From assembly GCF_000737195.2 (NCBI RefSeq), contig NZ_JALM01000142.1, forward strand, positions 1 through 35,365: 35,365 bases of DNA. Reading direction: 5' to 3'. This document shows positions 19,438 through 28,968 of the stretch, in pieces. The notes beneath the pieces are model-generated. The model made no database searches and was not told the origin of the DNA. It saw only the letters and a list, made by a program, of their open reading frames with translations. Made by a program: the position numbers and the translations under genes. The DNA comes from Sciscionella sediminilitoris. GTDB taxonomy: Bacteria; Actinomycetota; Actinomycetes; Mycobacteriales; Pseudonocardiaceae. Positions within the stretch are counted from its first letter, which is position 1. Each line of letters opens with the position of its first letter.

Positions 19438-19775
19438 CCATCCCGGAGCGGCTCAAACGCACCACCGACGGGCTCGTGTGCGCCGTGACCCAGGACTATC
19501 GCACCGGTGCGGTGCTCATGGTGGCCTGGATGGACGATGCGGCGCTCGAGCAGACCCTGCGTACCCGGCGGGCCACCTATTTCTCCCGCAGCAGGGGGAA
19601 ATTGTGGGTCAAGGGGGAGACCTCGGGACACACCCAGTTCGTGCGTGAGGTGCGCCTGGACTGCGACGGGGACGCGCTGCTGCTGCGCGTCGAGCAGACC
19701 GGCCCGGCCTGCCACAACGGGACCACCTCGTGCTTCGACACCGAAGTCCTGCTGGCGGATCCGGACTCCCAGTAG
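19434..19775 (+). CDS. hisI: Phosphoribosyl-AMP cyclohydrolase HisI
   Basis: Zn/Mg-dependent cyclohydrolase opening the adenine ring of PR-AMP. 113 residues, stand-alone without the HisE pyrophosphohydrolase domain, as usual in actinobacteria. Metal motif [10 protein letters not shown] (three aspartates) and zinc cysteines in [28 protein letters not shown] binds substrate. Last gene of the his cluster, with hisG and hisE not in this window. ATGA overlap with the preceding membrane protein gene. Confidence 0.96.
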   Translation: MTIPERLKRTTDGLVCAVTQDYRTGAVLMVAWMDDAALEQTLRTRRATYFSRSRGKLWVKGETSGHTQFVREVRLDCDGDALLLRVEQTGPACHNGTTSCFDTEVLLADPDSQ

Positions 19776-19831
19776 ATACCGATGGCGGCTCGAGTGCGGG
19801 TTCGGGTGGCGGCGCCGCTTGACGACACTGC

Positions 19832-20425
19832 CTAACCGAGATCTCCGGTCAGGTAGCGCTGCAGATTCGGTGCGATGGCCGTGACCACCGTCTCCGGGTC
19901 CGCGGAGGCCAGGGGTTCGAGCGCGAGGGCGTAGCGGGCCAGGGCGAGCCCGGCCATCTGCGAGGCGCACAGGGTCGCGCGGAACGCCGCATCCTCGACC
20001 TGCAGCCGCTCGGCGAGTGGCAGGAACACCTTGTCGAGCATCTGCTCGCGAAACGCCTGGACCGCCTCGTTGTTGGAGGCGAAACTGCGCAGCACCGCGG
20101 TCATCTGCCCGCCTCCCGCGGAATCCCAGACGCGGAGCACGGTGCGCACGAACCGTTCGCCGAGCTCCTCGACCGGCCCGTCGAGCACGCTCGCGGCGAT
20201 GTCCGCGGGGCGGAACGGCAGCTGCAGCACGGCCTCGGTGAACAACGCGTCCTTTCCGCCGAACCAGTGGTTGATCATCGACGGATCCATGCCCGCGCGT
20301 GCGGCGATCTGGCGGACCGTGGCGCCCGCGTAGCCCTGCTCGGTGAACACCGCGCGTGCGGCCTCGATCAGCACCGTCCTGGTGTCCTCGCTCGCCGGCC
20401 TGCGGCCTCTCCTTCGCCCTGGCAT
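19832..20425 (-). CDS. TetR-family regulator divergent from trpE
   Basis: 197 residues from ATG 20425 ([12 protein letters not shown]). TetR helix-turn-helix at about 14-60 ([41 protein letters not shown]), then an all-helical ligand domain. A TACTCT hexamer (20433-20438, minus strand) sits 7 nt before the ATG, suggesting a leaderless message. It is divergent from trpE across 60 bp, so it could affect the trp promoter. No clear long palindrome was seen there, and the target is uncertain. Longer in-frame readings upstream cover trpE and are artefacts. Confidence 0.88.
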   Translation of the reverse strand: MPGRRRGRRPASEDTRTVLIEAARAVFTEQGYAGATVRQIAARAGMDPSMINHWFGGKDALFTEAVLQLPFRPADIAASVLDGPVEELGERFVRTVLRVWDSAGGGQMTAVLRSFASNNEAVQAFREQMLDKVFLPLAERLQVEDAAFRATLCASQMAGLALARYALALEPLASADPETVVTAIAPNLQRYLTGDLG

Positions 20426-20485
20426 GGCAATGAGAGTAAACAGCCCGCGCGGGGAACTGTCGGACCGACCGGCAGAATGGTTCCC

Positions 20486-22003
20486 ATGTCCACGACACGG
20501 GTGAGCCTGTCCCTCACGGAGTTCCGCGAGCTCGCCGCCGATCGCCGGGTGATTCCGGTCGCGCGGCGGTTGCTCGCCGACGCGGAGACGCCGCTTTCGG
20601 TGTACCGCAAACTCGCCGGGGACCGGCCAGGGACCTTTCTCTTCGAGTCCGCGGAGAACGGTGAGTCCTGGTCGCGCTGGTCGTTCGTCGGGGTGCGCAG
20701 CCCCGCGGCGCTCACCGTCGTCGACGGCAAGGCGGTGTGGCGCGGCGAACCGCCGGTGGACCTGCCGCACGGGGACGATCCGCTCGCCACCCTGCGCGAG
20801 ACGGTCGAGGCCCTGCGCACCGAACCGTTGCCCGGGATGCCCCCGCTCACCGGTGGCATGGTCGGCTACATCGGCTACGATGCGGTCCGCTGGATGGAAC
20901 GGCTTCCCGAGCTGGCCGAGGACGACCTCGAACTGCCCGAGATGACCATGCTGTTCGCCACCGATCTCGCCGCGGTGGATCACCACACCGGAACCGTCAC
21001 GCTGATCGCGAACGCGGTGAACTGGGACAACAGCTCCGCGCGGGTGGACGAGGCCTACGCCGACGCGGTGCGCAGGCTCGACGAGATGACCGCGACCCTG
21101 CTCGCGCCCGCCCCGGCCACCGCGGCCCTGTTCGACCGCCCGAAGCCGGAGTTCACCCGCAAGCGCACGCAGGAGCAGCACCACGCGGCGATCGACGCGG
21201 CCAAGGAGGCGATCAAGGCGGGGGAGGCCTTCCAGATCGTGGTCTCCCAGCGGTTCGAGGTGCGCACCGAAGCGGACCCGGTCGACGTGTACCGCGTGCT
21301 GCGCACCACCAATCCGAGCCCGTACATGTACCTGCTGCGCCTGGAGGGCTTCGACATCGTCGGATCCAGTCCCGAGGCGCTGGTGACGGTCACCGACGGC
21401 AGGGCGACCATGCACCCCATCGCGGGCACCCGGTGGCGCGCGGCCGATCCGGAGGAGGACGCCGCGCTGGAGAAGGACCTGCTCGCCGACGAGAAGGAGC
21501 GCGCCGAGCACCTGATGCTCGTCGACCTGGGGCGCAACGACCTCGGCAAGGTGTGCGAACCGGGCAGTGTGCACGTGGTGGAGCTGTTCCGGGTGGAGCG
21601 CTACAGCCACGTGATGCACATCGTCTCCACGGTGACCGGTGAGCTGCGCAAGGACTGCGGAGCGCACGATGCCGTCGTGGCCTGTTTCCCGGCGGGCACG
21701 CTCTCCGGGGCGCCGAAACCGCGCGCCATGGAACTGATCGAGGAATACGAACCGACCCGGCGGGCGCTGTACGGCGGTGTGGTCGGCTATCTGGATTTCG
21801 CGGGCAACGCGGACACCGCGATCGCCATCCGCACCACGGTGATGCGCGAGGGCGTCGCCTACGTGCAGGCGGGTGGCGGGATCGTCGCGGACTCGGATCC
21901 GTACGCCGAGGACCAGGAGACGCTCAACAAGGCGGGCGCGGTCCTCGCCGCGATCGCCGCCGCCGAGACGATGGCCGCACCCGAGGTGACCGGCCGTGAC
22001 TGA
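20486..22003 (+). CDS. trpE: Anthranilate synthase component I TrpE
   Basis: Chorismate + ammonia to anthranilate, the first committed step to tryptophan. 505 residues. N-terminal feedback domain includes [19 protein letters not shown], in which LLESA/FLFES-type residues bind inhibitory tryptophan. Catalytic chorismate-binding domain: [46 protein letters not shown], and the Mg-binding E in [13 protein letters not shown] 20486 chosen; an ATG three codons earlier is possible. CAGAAT lies 7 nt before 20486. The glutaminase partner TrpG and TrpD are not in the window, as in M. tuberculosis. Confidence 0.96.
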   Translation: MSTTRVSLSLTEFRELAADRRVIPVARRLLADAETPLSVYRKLAGDRPGTFLFESAENGESWSRWSFVGVRSPAALTVVDGKAVWRGEPPVDLPHGDDPLATLRETVEALRTEPLPGMPPLTGGMVGYIGYDAVRWMERLPELAEDDLELPEMTMLFATDLAAVDHHTGTVTLIANAVNWDNSSARVDEAYADAVRRLDEMTATLLAPAPATAALFDRPKPEFTRKRTQEQHHAAIDAAKEAIKAGEAFQIVVSQRFEVRTEADPVDVYRVLRTTNPSPYMYLLRLEGFDIVGSSPEALVTVTDGRATMHPIAGTRWRAADPEEDAALEKDLLADEKERAEHLMLVDLGRNDLGKVCEPGSVHVVELFRVERYSHVMHIVSTVTGELRKDCGAHDAVVACFPAGTLSGAPKPRAMELIEEYEPTRRALYGGVVGYLDFAGNADTAIAIRTTVMREGVAYVQAGGGIVADSDPYAEDQETLNKAGAVLAAIAAAETMAAPEVTGRD

Positions 22004-22517
22004 TCGCCGCCCCGGTCGCTCCGCCCTGTGGGCACTGCTGCTGTGCCTGTTGCTGGCCGCCGCACTGCTGTGGGGTTCCTCGCGGCTCGGCTGGTCGGCG
22101 GGCAGCGCACCGGTGCGCGGTTCGGAGGCGGTTCCCGAGCTGGTGCCGCTGGCCCTGCTCGCGCTGGCCGCGCTCGCCGCCCAGTTCGCGGGCGGTGCGC
22201 CGGTGAAACGGATCATCGGGGTGCTCGTACTGATCAGCGGCTGCTATCTGGCCTATCGAGGGATCACCGGGGCCGCGCCCTTCGCGCCGGGACCGGGCAG
22301 CACCGCCCCGAGCGACCAGGATGTGCTGGCCAGGAGCCTGGTGGGGCTGGCGGCCCTCGCCGAGCTCGGAGCCGCCGCCGCGTTGCTTTCCGCGGCGCGG
22401 GTACTGCCCGCCATGGGCGCCAGATACACCAGGGGCGCGGGCAGACAACGGGCGAAAGCCCCGGATCAGCGGATGTGGGACGCGCTCTCCGAGGGGGAGG
22501 ATCCGACGACGAAGTGA
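21996..22517 (+). CDS. Trp-region conserved membrane protein (TIGR02234 type)
   Basis: 173 residues, overlapping the end of trpE by eight bases. Three to four helices: about 10-30, 49-66, 73-90, and 112-135, with the family-like [16 protein letters not shown] loop after helix one and YLAYRGITG in the third. The same gene lies between trpE and trpC in M. tuberculosis (Rv1610) and many other actinobacteria. Its role is unknown; tight linkage to trp genes suggests a link to tryptophan or anthranilate transport or to enzyme localisation, but this is inference. Confidence 0.88.
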   Translation: MTDRRPGRSALWALLLCLLLAAALLWGSSRLGWSAGSAPVRGSEAVPELVPLALLALAALAAQFAGGAPVKRIIGVLVLISGCYLAYRGITGAAPFAPGPGSTAPSDQDVLARSLVGLAALAELGAAAALLSAARVLPAMGARYTRGAGRQRAKAPDQRMWDALSEGEDPTTK

Positions 22518-22581
22518 CCCGAACCGGATGGGCCATGGGGGCGGGAGTTAGCATCAGTGCAGCGGGAAGGGGAACGAATCC

Positions 22582-22671
22582 GTGACGAAACCCACCTGTC
22601 CGACGCGGACACCGAGATCGGGGCCACTCGCGAAGCTGACGAAATCACGTCTCCGAGGGGAGGCATCGTGA
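22582..22671 (+). CDS. Possible 29-codon ORF coupled to trpC
   Basis: GTG 22582, preceded by a good AAGGGGA sequence, opens a frame [14 protein letters not shown]... of 29 residues, rich in Thr, Lys and Arg. Its TGA overlaps the GTG start of trpC (GTGA). It contains no tryptophan codons, so it is not a classical attenuator leader. It may be a coupling peptide, or chance. The 150 bp between the membrane protein gene and trpC holds nothing else that I can see. Confidence 0.3.
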   Translation: MTKPTCPTRTPRSGPLAKLTKSRLRGEAS

Positions 22672-23477
22672 GTGTGCTCGACTCCATCATCGAGGGCGTG
22701 CGCGCCGATCTCGCCGAGCGCGAGGCGGTGCTCCCGTTCGAGGAACTGAAGAAGCAGGCCGCGCAGGTGCCCGACGCCCAGGACGGGGTCGCCGCGCTGC
22801 GCCAGGCGGACGTCAGCGTGATCGCCGAGGTCAAGCGGCGCAGCCCGTCGAAGGGCGAGCTCGCGAACATCGCCGACCCCGCCTCGCTGGCCGCCGACTA
22901 CGCGGACGCGGGCGCCCGGGTGATCAGCGTGCTCACCGAGCAGCGGCGGTTCGGCGGATCGCTCGCCGACTTCGACGCGGTCCGGGAGCGGGTGCGGATT
23001 CCCTTGCTGCGCAAGGACTTCATCGTCACTCCCTACCAGGTGCACGAGGCCCGGCTGCACGGCGCCGACCTGGTGCTGCTGATCGTGGCGGCACTCGACC
23101 AGAACGTGCTCTCCGCGCTGCTGGACCGGGTGGAATCGCTCGGCATGACCGCGCTCGTGGAGGTGCACAACGCCGAGGAGGCCGACCGGGCACTCGAGGC
23201 GGGCGCCACCGTCATCGGGATCAACGCCCGCAACCTGCACACCCTCGAGGTGGATCGGGATGTGTTCGGCAAGCTCGCCCCCGGTCTTCCGCCGGACGTG
23301 CTCAAGATCGCCGAGTCCGGGGTGCGCGGTCCGGGCGACCTGATGGCCTACGCGGGCTCCGGAGCGGACGCGGTGCTCGTCGGGGAGGGGCTGGTCGCCT
23401 CCGGTGACCCCAAGGCTGCGGTGAACAAGCTGGTCACGGCGGGCTCGCACCCCGCGTGCCCGCGGCCGAGCAGGTGA
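22668..23477 (+). CDS. trpC: Indole-3-glycerol phosphate synthase TrpC
   Basis: (beta/alpha)8 enzyme closing the indole ring. 269 residues from GTG 22668 ([19 protein letters not shown]), fixed by GAGGGGAGG at 22655-22663 and by family alignment; longer in-frame starts exist upstream. Catalytic [49 protein letters not shown] and [11 protein letters not shown] are all present. Monofunctional, without a fused TrpF domain, consistent with PriA serving both pathways. Overlaps trpB by a GTGA. Confidence 0.96.
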   Translation: MSVLDSIIEGVRADLAEREAVLPFEELKKQAAQVPDAQDGVAALRQADVSVIAEVKRRSPSKGELANIADPASLAADYADAGARVISVLTEQRRFGGSLADFDAVRERVRIPLLRKDFIVTPYQVHEARLHGADLVLLIVAALDQNVLSALLDRVESLGMTALVEVHNAEEADRALEAGATVIGINARNLHTLEVDRDVFGKLAPGLPPDVLKIAESGVRGPGDLMAYAGSGADAVLVGEGLVASGDPKAAVNKLVTAGSHPACPRPSR

Positions 23478-24700
23478 GCCCGGTGGTCACGCACGCACAC
23501 GAGGCGACCCCGCACGATCCGGACGCGCGCGGGCACTTCGGCGAGTACGGCGGCCGATTCATGCCCGAGGCACTGATCGGGGCGCTGGACGAGCTCTCCG
23601 CCGAGTACGACAAGGCCCGCCTCGACCCGGCGTTCACCGGCGAGTTCGCCCGATTGCTCCGGGAGTACGCGGGCCGTCCCTCGCTGCTGACCGAGGCGAA
23701 GCGGTTCGGCGAGCTCTGCGGCACCCGGGTGTTCCTCAAACGCGAGGATCTCAACCACACCGGCTCGCACAAGATCAACAACGTGCTCGGCCAGGCACTG
23801 CTCACCAAGCGCATGGGCAAGAAGCGGGTGATCGCCGAGACCGGGGCGGGGCAGCACGGGGTGGCCACCGCCACCGCGTGCGCGCTGCTCGATCTGGACT
23901 GCGTCGTCTACATGGGCGAGGTGGACACCGAACGCCAGGCGCTCAACGTGGCCCGGATGCGGCTGCTCGGTGCCGAGGTCGTTCCGGTGACCACCGGTTC
24001 GCGCACCCTCAAGGACGCGATCAACGAGGCGCTGCGGGACTGGGTGACCAATGTCGAGGACTCGCACTATCTGCTCGGCACGGCCGCGGGTGCGCATCCC
24101 TTCCCGGTGCTGGTGCGCAATTTCCACCGGGTGATCGGGGAGGAGGCACGGTCCCAGGTGCTCGAGCAGACCGGGCGGCTGCCCAGCGCGGTGCTCGCCT
24201 GCGTCGGCGGCGGCTCCAACGCGATCGGGGTCTTCCACGGCTTCATCGACGATCCGGATGTGCGCCTGGTCGGTTGTGAACCGGGCGGGCACGGCATCGA
24301 GTCCGGGGAGCACGGTGCCTCGCTCACCGAGGGCAGTCCCGGGATGCTGCACGGTGCGCTGTCCTATCTGCTCCAGGACGAGGACGGGCAGACCACGGAG
24401 GCGTACTCCATCTCGGCGGGCCTGGACTATCCCGGTGTCGGGCCCGAGCACTCCCATCTCAAGGACACCGGCCGTGCCGAATACCGCGCGGTCACCGACG
24501 ATCAGGCCATGCAGGCGCTGAAACTGTTGTGCCGCACCGAGGGCATCATTCCCGCGATCGAGTCCGCACACGCGCTCGCCGGCGCGATCGAGCTCGGCCC
24601 GGAAATCGGACCGGACGGGCTGCTGCTGGTGAACCTGTCCGGGCGCGGGGACAAGGACATGGAGACCGCGGCGCGGTACTTCGGATTGGTAGACGAATGA
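23474..24700 (+). CDS. trpB: Tryptophan synthase beta subunit TrpB
   Basis: PLP enzyme joining indole and serine. 408 residues from GTG 23474; an in-frame GTG at 23456 inside trpC is also possible. The N-terminal [15 protein letters not shown], the PLP lysine K100 in [22 protein letters not shown] with the catalytic glutamate, and the phosphate cup [10 protein letters not shown] are seen. NLSGRGDKD near the C-terminus is typical. GTGA overlap with trpC and ATGA overlap with trpA give stoichiometric coupling of the alpha2-beta2 complex. Confidence 0.96.
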   Translation: MSPVVTHAHEATPHDPDARGHFGEYGGRFMPEALIGALDELSAEYDKARLDPAFTGEFARLLREYAGRPSLLTEAKRFGELCGTRVFLKREDLNHTGSHKINNVLGQALLTKRMGKKRVIAETGAGQHGVATATACALLDLDCVVYMGEVDTERQALNVARMRLLGAEVVPVTTGSRTLKDAINEALRDWVTNVEDSHYLLGTAAGAHPFPVLVRNFHRVIGEEARSQVLEQTGRLPSAVLACVGGGSNAIGVFHGFIDDPDVRLVGCEPGGHGIESGEHGASLTEGSPGMLHGALSYLLQDEDGQTTEAYSISAGLDYPGVGPEHSHLKDTGRAEYRAVTDDQAMQALKLLCRTEGIIPAIESAHALAGAIELGPEIGPDGLLLVNLSGRGDKDMETAARYFGLVDE

Positions 24701-25500
24701 GTTTGCAGGCGCTGTTCGAGACCACGCGGTCGGAGGGCAGGGGCGCGCTCGTCGGTTATCTCCCCGCCGGGTACCCGACCGTGGCGGACGGGAAGCGCAC
24801 CCTGACCGCGATGCTCGACTCCGGCTGCGATCTGGTCGAGGTCGGGGTGCCCTACTCGGATCCGGTGATGGACGGGCCGACCATCCAGGCCGCTGCGGAT
24901 ACCGCGCTGCGCAACGGTTTCCGGCTCGCCGACGTGTTCAGCACCGTCGAGACGGTCGCCGCGGCGGGCGGGCGCGCGGTCGTGATGACCTACTTCAATC
25001 CGGTGCACCGCTACGGTGTCGAGCGGTTCGCCCGCGACCTCGCGTCCGCGGGCGGGCTCGGGGTGATTACCCCGGACCTGGTTCCCGACGACGACGCGGG
25101 CTGGTGCGCCGCGGCCGGCGCCGCCGGACTGGACCGGATCTTCCTCGTCGCGCCGTCCTCGAGCGAGGAACGGATCGCGCTCACCGCGAACGCCTCCAGC
25201 GGATTCCTGTACGCCGCGGCGGTCATGGGGGTCACCGGTGCACGGGCGACCCTGTCGGACACCGCGGCCGAGACCGTGGCCCGCGCGCGCAGGCACACCC
25301 AGCTGCCGATCGGTCTCGGGCTCGGGGTGCGCTCCGCGCAGCAGGCCGCCGAAGTCGCCGGGTTCGCCGATGCGGTGATCGTCGGCTCCGCCTTCGTCAC
25401 CGCGGCAGGGGAATCGGAAGCGGCGGTGCGCGCTCTGGCCGGGGAACTCGCGGCGGGAGTGCGCGGTCAGGGCGCGATGACCTCGACCGTAGGGAAGTAG
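24697..25500 (+). CDS. trpA: Tryptophan synthase alpha subunit TrpA
   Basis: Retro-aldol cleavage of indole-3-glycerol phosphate. 267 residues; catalytic E48 and D59 are in [27 protein letters not shown], the PDLVPDD loop, [12 protein letters not shown] and [11 protein letters not shown] follow as expected. Last gene of the trp cluster; lgt, which follows trpA in M. tuberculosis, is not here. The 3' end overlaps by 34 bp the end of the convergent PIN-domain ORF. Confidence 0.96.
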   Translation: MSLQALFETTRSEGRGALVGYLPAGYPTVADGKRTLTAMLDSGCDLVEVGVPYSDPVMDGPTIQAAADTALRNGFRLADVFSTVETVAAAGGRAVVMTYFNPVHRYGVERFARDLASAGGLGVITPDLVPDDDAGWCAAAGAAGLDRIFLVAPSSSEERIALTANASSGFLYAAAVMGVTGARATLSDTAAETVARARRHTQLPIGLGLGVRSAQQAAEVAGFADAVIVGSAFVTAAGESEAAVRALAGELAAGVRGQGAMTSTVGK

Positions 25501-25859
25501 TCCCGGTACCGGCGCGCGTCCCTGGTCAGCAGCCGCAGTCCGGCGACAGCCGCGTGCGCCCCGATGTAGAAGTCGGCCAGTGAACTGGTTTCCGTGCCGC
25601 CGTGCTCCTTGTAGCGCTGGAAGGCTTTTCCGGCGAGAAAGGAGCCTTCCCACGGGAACGGCTTGCGGGCGAAGACCTTCTCGCTGAGCGTCGCGTCACA
25701 GGTTTCGTAGTCGGCGAACCGTACGGATACTTCCGCATAGATAATCGGATTGATCACCAGCGGTCCTTCCCGCAAGGCGGTGCCGAGCGCAGTCGAGGAC
25801 CAAGCGAACCAAGTTTCGTCCTCGGTGAGGATGTCGACCAGAATGTTCGTGTCGACCAG
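25467..25859 (-). CDS. VapC-like PIN-domain ribonuclease, no standard start codon
   Basis: The frame gives a complete PIN domain of 130 residues: LVDTNILVDILTED at the N-terminus, INPIIYAE, LADFYIGAHAAV, and [21 protein letters not shown] at the end. The four acidic metal ligands D3, E43, D96 and D114 are intact. VapC toxins cleave RNA and normally follow a VapB antitoxin gene; none is present. Reading upstream, the frame meets TGA, the stop of the ABC ATPase gene, only two codons (GCA ACA) before CTG 25859. No ATG, GTG or TTG exists before a TTG at 25775, which would remove the first catalytic Asp. It either starts at CTG or has lost its start and antitoxin by deletion. Confidence 0.72.
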   Translation of the reverse strand: MVDTNILVDILTEDETWFAWSSTALGTALREGPLVINPIIYAEVSVRFADYETCDATLSEKVFARKPFPWEGSFLAGKAFQRYKEHGGTETSSLADFYIGAHAAVAGLRLLTRDARRYRDYFPTVEVIAP

Positions 25860-25865
25860 TGTTGC

Positions 25866-26636
25866 TCACCGCACCGGGGCGAGCACCGTGCGTCCATCCG
25901 CGGTGCGCAGGGCTTCCACCCGCGCTCCGTAGTGCTGCCACAGCACCTCGGGGGTGAGCACCTCGGCGGGTGGCCCCGAGGCAACCGCGCGGCCGGAATC
26001 CAGCAGTAGCACGGTATCCGCGTACAACATGGCGAGCGTGAGGTCGTGCAGCGTGGTCACCACGGTGCTGCCGTCATCGGTGCGCAGCCGGTCGACCAGA
26101 TCGAGCAGGGACTGCGCGTGCCCGATGTCCAGTCCGGTGGTCGGTTCGTCGAGCAACAGCACCTCGGCCTGCTGGGCCAGCGCCCTGGCGAGCACCGCGC
26201 GCTGCCGCTCACCCCCGGAAAGGGTGTGCAGTGCGCGGTCGGCCAGTTCGCTGAGATCCAGGCGCAGCAACACATCCGCGACGATGCGCAGATCGGCGGC
26301 GCTCTCCCGGGCGAAGGGACCGAGGTACGGGGTCCGGCCGAGCAGCGCGTAGTCGGTGACGGTGAGCCCGGCGGGCAGCTGCGGGGTTTGCGGGGCGTAG
26401 GCGTGCGCGCGGGCCCGCTTGCGCCGTCCCAGACCGGCAAGCGTGGTCCCGTCCAGGCTGACCTCGCCCCGGTGCGGTATCAGTCCGGCCGTGGCCTTGA
26501 GCAGGGTGGATTTCCCCGCCCCGTTGGGTCCGACGATGGCCAGCCAGGATCCGGGCGGCACCGTGAGGTCCACCCCGGCCACCTTGTCGTCCCCGCCGTA
26601 TCCCGCGGCGAGCCCGCGCAGCTCAAGCCCGTCCAT
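25866..26636 (-). CDS. ABC importer ATPase, iron-siderophore/B12 type
   Basis: 256 residues, FhuC/BtuD/FecE-like. Walker A GPNGAGKST (about 36-44), Q-loop region YAPQTPQLPAG, signature LSGGERQR, Walker B VLLLDEPTTGLD, H-loop TTLHDLTLA. Energises the FecCD-type permease encoded just upstream, with which it overlaps by 14 bp. The last codons APVR-stop are followed immediately by the PIN-domain frame. Likely substrates are ferric chelates, heme or cobalamin; sequence alone does not decide. Confidence 0.94.
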   Translation of the reverse strand: MDGLELRGLAAGYGGDDKVAGVDLTVPPGSWLAIVGPNGAGKSTLLKATAGLIPHRGEVSLDGTTLAGLGRRKRARAHAYAPQTPQLPAGLTVTDYALLGRTPYLGPFARESAADLRIVADVLLRLDLSELADRALHTLSGGERQRAVLARALAQQAEVLLLDEPTTGLDIGHAQSLLDLVDRLRTDDGSTVVTTLHDLTLAMLYADTVLLLDSGRAVASGPPAEVLTPEVLWQHYGARVEALRTADGRTVLAPVR

Positions 26637-27666
26637 TGCGGGCCCCCTTGCGCAGGATCACGAGGAAGAAGGGTGCGCCGACGCAGGCGGTGACGACCCC
26701 GAGCGGGAGTTCGGCTGGGGCGAGCACGGTGCGCGCCGCGACATCCGCGGCGACCAGGAAGGCCGCTCCGCCGAGCAGGGACAGCGGGATCAGGATGCGG
26801 TGGCTGGCGCCCACCAGCAGGCGTATCGCGTGCGGGACCACGATGCCGACGAACCCGATCAGCCCGCTCATCGAGACCGCGGCCGCCGTGGCGAGACAGG
26901 CCGCACCGAGCACGAGCATGCGCACCAGCCCGGGCCGGATCCCGAGTGCCGCGGCCTCCTCGTCGCCGAGGGTGAGCACGTCCAGCAGCCGCGCACAGCA
27001 GCACAGCACGATCCCGGCGAGCACGATGTAGGGGAGTACGGACAGGATCTGGGACCAGCCGGGGCTGCCGAGTCCGCCGAGCATCCAGCTGTACAGCTTG
27101 CTGATCGTGGTGGTGTCGAGCTGCTGCACGAAGGTCTGCACGGCGGTGAGGAACGCCGAGATCACCACACCGGCGAGCAACAGCGTCATGGTCCCGCGAC
27201 CGGCCGCCCTGCCGAGGGTCCAGGTGAGTACCACCCCGCCGATCGCGCCCGCGAAGGCCACGATCGGCACCAGGCCACCCGAGGTGTCGGCCCCGGCGAC
27301 GACCGCGACGGTCGCGGTGAGCCCGGCCCCGGCCGCCGCGCCGAGCAGATACGGATCGGCGAGCGGGTTCGCGAACACTCCCTGATAGGCGGCCCCCGCC
27401 CCGGCGAGTGCCGCACCGACCAGGCAGCCGAGCATGACCCGGGGCACCCGGATCTCCCAGAGGATCGCGGCCTCCTGCGCGGACAGCGGGGAGACGCCAC
27501 CGGTGAGCTGTGCCCAGATCTCGCCGAGCACCCGGCCCGCGCCCAGATCGATGGCGCCGAGCAGTATCGCCCCGAGCACCACGGCGAGCAGCAGGAGCAG
27601 CGTCACCAGCAGGTGCCTGGCGCGCAGCTTCGTGGGGCGCAATCCCGGCTCCGCCGCCTGTTTCAT
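26623..27666 (-). CDS. FecCD/BtuC-type ABC permease
   Basis: 347 residues from ATG 27666 (MKQAAEPGLRPT), about ten membrane helices. Family landmarks: RVPRVMLGCLVGAALAGAG, YQGVFANPLADPYLLG, SWMLGGLG, ALGIRPGLVRM, the cytoplasmic coupling region SGLIGFVGIVVPHAIRL, and a C-terminal GVVTACVGAPFFLVILR. Forms the transmembrane pore of a type II importer with the binding protein and ATPase on either side. One permease serves as a homodimer. Upstream GTG and longer starts exist but precede a non-membrane stretch and are unlikely. Confidence 0.94.
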   Translation of the reverse strand: MKQAAEPGLRPTKLRARHLLVTLLLLLAVVLGAILLGAIDLGAGRVLGEIWAQLTGGVSPLSAQEAAILWEIRVPRVMLGCLVGAALAGAGAAYQGVFANPLADPYLLGAAAGAGLTATVAVVAGADTSGGLVPIVAFAGAIGGVVLTWTLGRAAGRGTMTLLLAGVVISAFLTAVQTFVQQLDTTTISKLYSWMLGGLGSPGWSQILSVLPYIVLAGIVLCCCARLLDVLTLGDEEAAALGIRPGLVRMLVLGAACLATAAAVSMSGLIGFVGIVVPHAIRLLVGASHRILIPLSLLGGAAFLVAADVAARTVLAPAELPLGVVTACVGAPFFLVILRKGARNGRA

Positions 27667-27707
27667 CACGTGCCTTCTCTTCGGACCCGGTTCGATCGGC
27701 GGGCGGG

Positions 27708-28619
27708 TTACTTCCCGGCCTCGTCCGCCGCCTTGGCCACCTCGCGCACCAGGTCCACCAGCCTCGGGGTCCACCGCGCGGAGATGCTCGGGTCGAGTTC
27801 GATCACCTGGTGCCGCTGCACCGCCTTCAGCTCCGACCAGCCCGGGCGCGCACCGACGGCCGCGGCGGGTTCCTTGTCGGTGACGAAGATCAGGTCGGGG
27901 TTGCTCTGCAGTATTTTCTCCGCGGACAGCTGCGGGTAACCGGAACCGGCCTTGTCCGCGTCATCGGCGATGTTGCGCATCCCGAACATGCCGAACACGC
28001 TGCCGATGAAGGTCTTCGAAGTCGCCGTGTACAGCGTGCTGTCCGCCTCGTAGAAGTAGGAGAGCACCTTCGCGGGCTTCGGGGTGTCCTCCACGAGCTT
28101 GTCGATGTCGTGGCGCATCCGCTTGGTGGTGTCGTAGGCCTCGCGCTCGTGCCCGGTCGTCTTGCCGAGGGTGGTGAGCTGACCGTAGACACCGTCGAGG
28201 TCCTTCGGCGCCTTGACGAACAGCACCGGGATGCCGAGCTTGGCGAGTTTGCCGGAAAGCCCGTTCATATCGTCGGTAGCCACGACCAGATCCGGTTTGT
28301 ACCCGGCGATCGCCTCGACATTGGGCTGGATCGAGGAAAGCTTGGTGCGCGGGACGCCCTCCGGGTAGTCGGAGAGCGAATCGGCGGCGACCACCTGTTT
28401 GCCCGCGCCGACGGCGAACAGGTCCTCGGTGGCGGACGGGCCGAGCGAGACGATGCGCTCCGGTTTGTTCTTGATCGTGAGCTTGGTACCGGAGGAATCG
28501 ACCGTGACCGGGTAACCGCCGTCCTTCGGGGGAGTGGCGGCCTGTTCGGAGCGCTGCGCACAGCCCCCGGTGAGCAGCACGGCGATAGCGGTCACGACGA
28601 GCAACGATCGAGTTCGCAC
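27708..28619 (-). CDS. Periplasmic-binding lipoprotein of the FecBCD-type importer
   Basis: 303 residues from GTG 28619: a signal peptide (VRTRSLLVVTAIAVLLTGGC) whose cysteine would be lipidated, then a FecB/BtuF-like fold. PERIVSLGPSATEDLFAVGA marks the first beta-strand and helix, SLSDYPEGV and KPDLVVATDD follow, and the long connecting helix is near the middle. First gene of the leftward operon binding protein - permease - ATPase - PIN. On the minus strand TAACCT lies 8 nt before the GTG. Ligand not determinable; neighbouring cutA hints at metals, weakly. Confidence 0.93.
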   Translation of the reverse strand: MRTRSLLVVTAIAVLLTGGCAQRSEQAATPPKDGGYPVTVDSSGTKLTIKNKPERIVSLGPSATEDLFAVGAGKQVVAADSLSDYPEGVPRTKLSSIQPNVEAIAGYKPDLVVATDDMNGLSGKLAKLGIPVLFVKAPKDLDGVYGQLTTLGKTTGHEREAYDTTKRMRHDIDKLVEDTPKPAKVLSYFYEADSTLYTATSKTFIGSVFGMFGMRNIADDADKAGSGYPQLSAEKILQSNPDLIFVTDKEPAAAVGARPGWSELKAVQRHQVIELDPSISARWTPRLVDLVREVAKAADEAGK

Positions 28620-28638
28620 GACGCTTGAGGTTACTCGG

Positions 28639-28644
28639 TACCCT
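28639..28644 (+). promoter_or_regulatory. Candidate -10 for leaderless cutA
   Basis: TACCCT lies 6 nt before the ATG of cutA in a 31-bp divergent gap shared with the binding-protein gene. No Shine-Dalgarno is visible. Confidence 0.45.
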
Positions 28645-28650
28645 GCGGCT

Positions 28651-28968
28651 ATGTCCGAGCACACCATCGTCACCACGACCACGGAGAGCGAGCAGGCGGC
28701 GTTGCGCATCGCGTCCGCGGCGATCGAGGCGAACCTCGGCGCCTGCGCGCAGGTCAACGGGCCGATCACCAGCGTCTACCGGTGGGAGGGCGCGGTGCAG
28801 ACCGAGCCGGAATGGCGGGTGGACATCAAGACCGCCGCCGACCGGGTGGCCGCGCTCACCGAACACATCCGGGTCAATCACGACTACGACGTGCCCGAGA
28901 TCATTGCCACACCGATCACCGGAGGCAGCACCGAATACCTGGACTGGCTGATCAGCGAGACCCGCTGA
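28651..28968 (+). CDS. cutA: CutA1 divalent-cation tolerance protein
   Basis: 105 residues, trimeric ferredoxin-like CutA fold. ANLGACAQVNGPITSVYRWEG is the classic CutA stretch, and HDYDVPEIIATPITGGSTEYLDWL is the typical C-terminal half. CutA has been linked to copper tolerance in E. coli, but its biochemical role is unsettled. It is divergent from the importer operon and overlaps the end of the DUF4037 gene by 17 bp, tail to tail. Confidence 0.93.
   Translation: MSEHTIVTTTTESEQAALRIASAAIEANLGACAQVNGPITSVYRWEGAVQTEPEWRVDIKTAADRVAALTEHIRVNHDYDVPEIIATPITGGSTEYLDWLISETR

Noticed and set aside
20426-20485. Possible trp attenuator before trpE
   Set aside because: Only 60 bp, no leader peptide with Trp codons and no alternative hairpins seen.
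19832-22216. 794-codon minus-strand frame extending tetR upstream across trpE
   Set aside because: The true TetR protein starts at 20425; the extension is antisense to trpE.
25860-25900. Possible VapB antitoxin upstream of the PIN ORF
   Set aside because: The sequence is the coding end of the ABC ATPase in its correct frame; no antitoxin-like frame fits.
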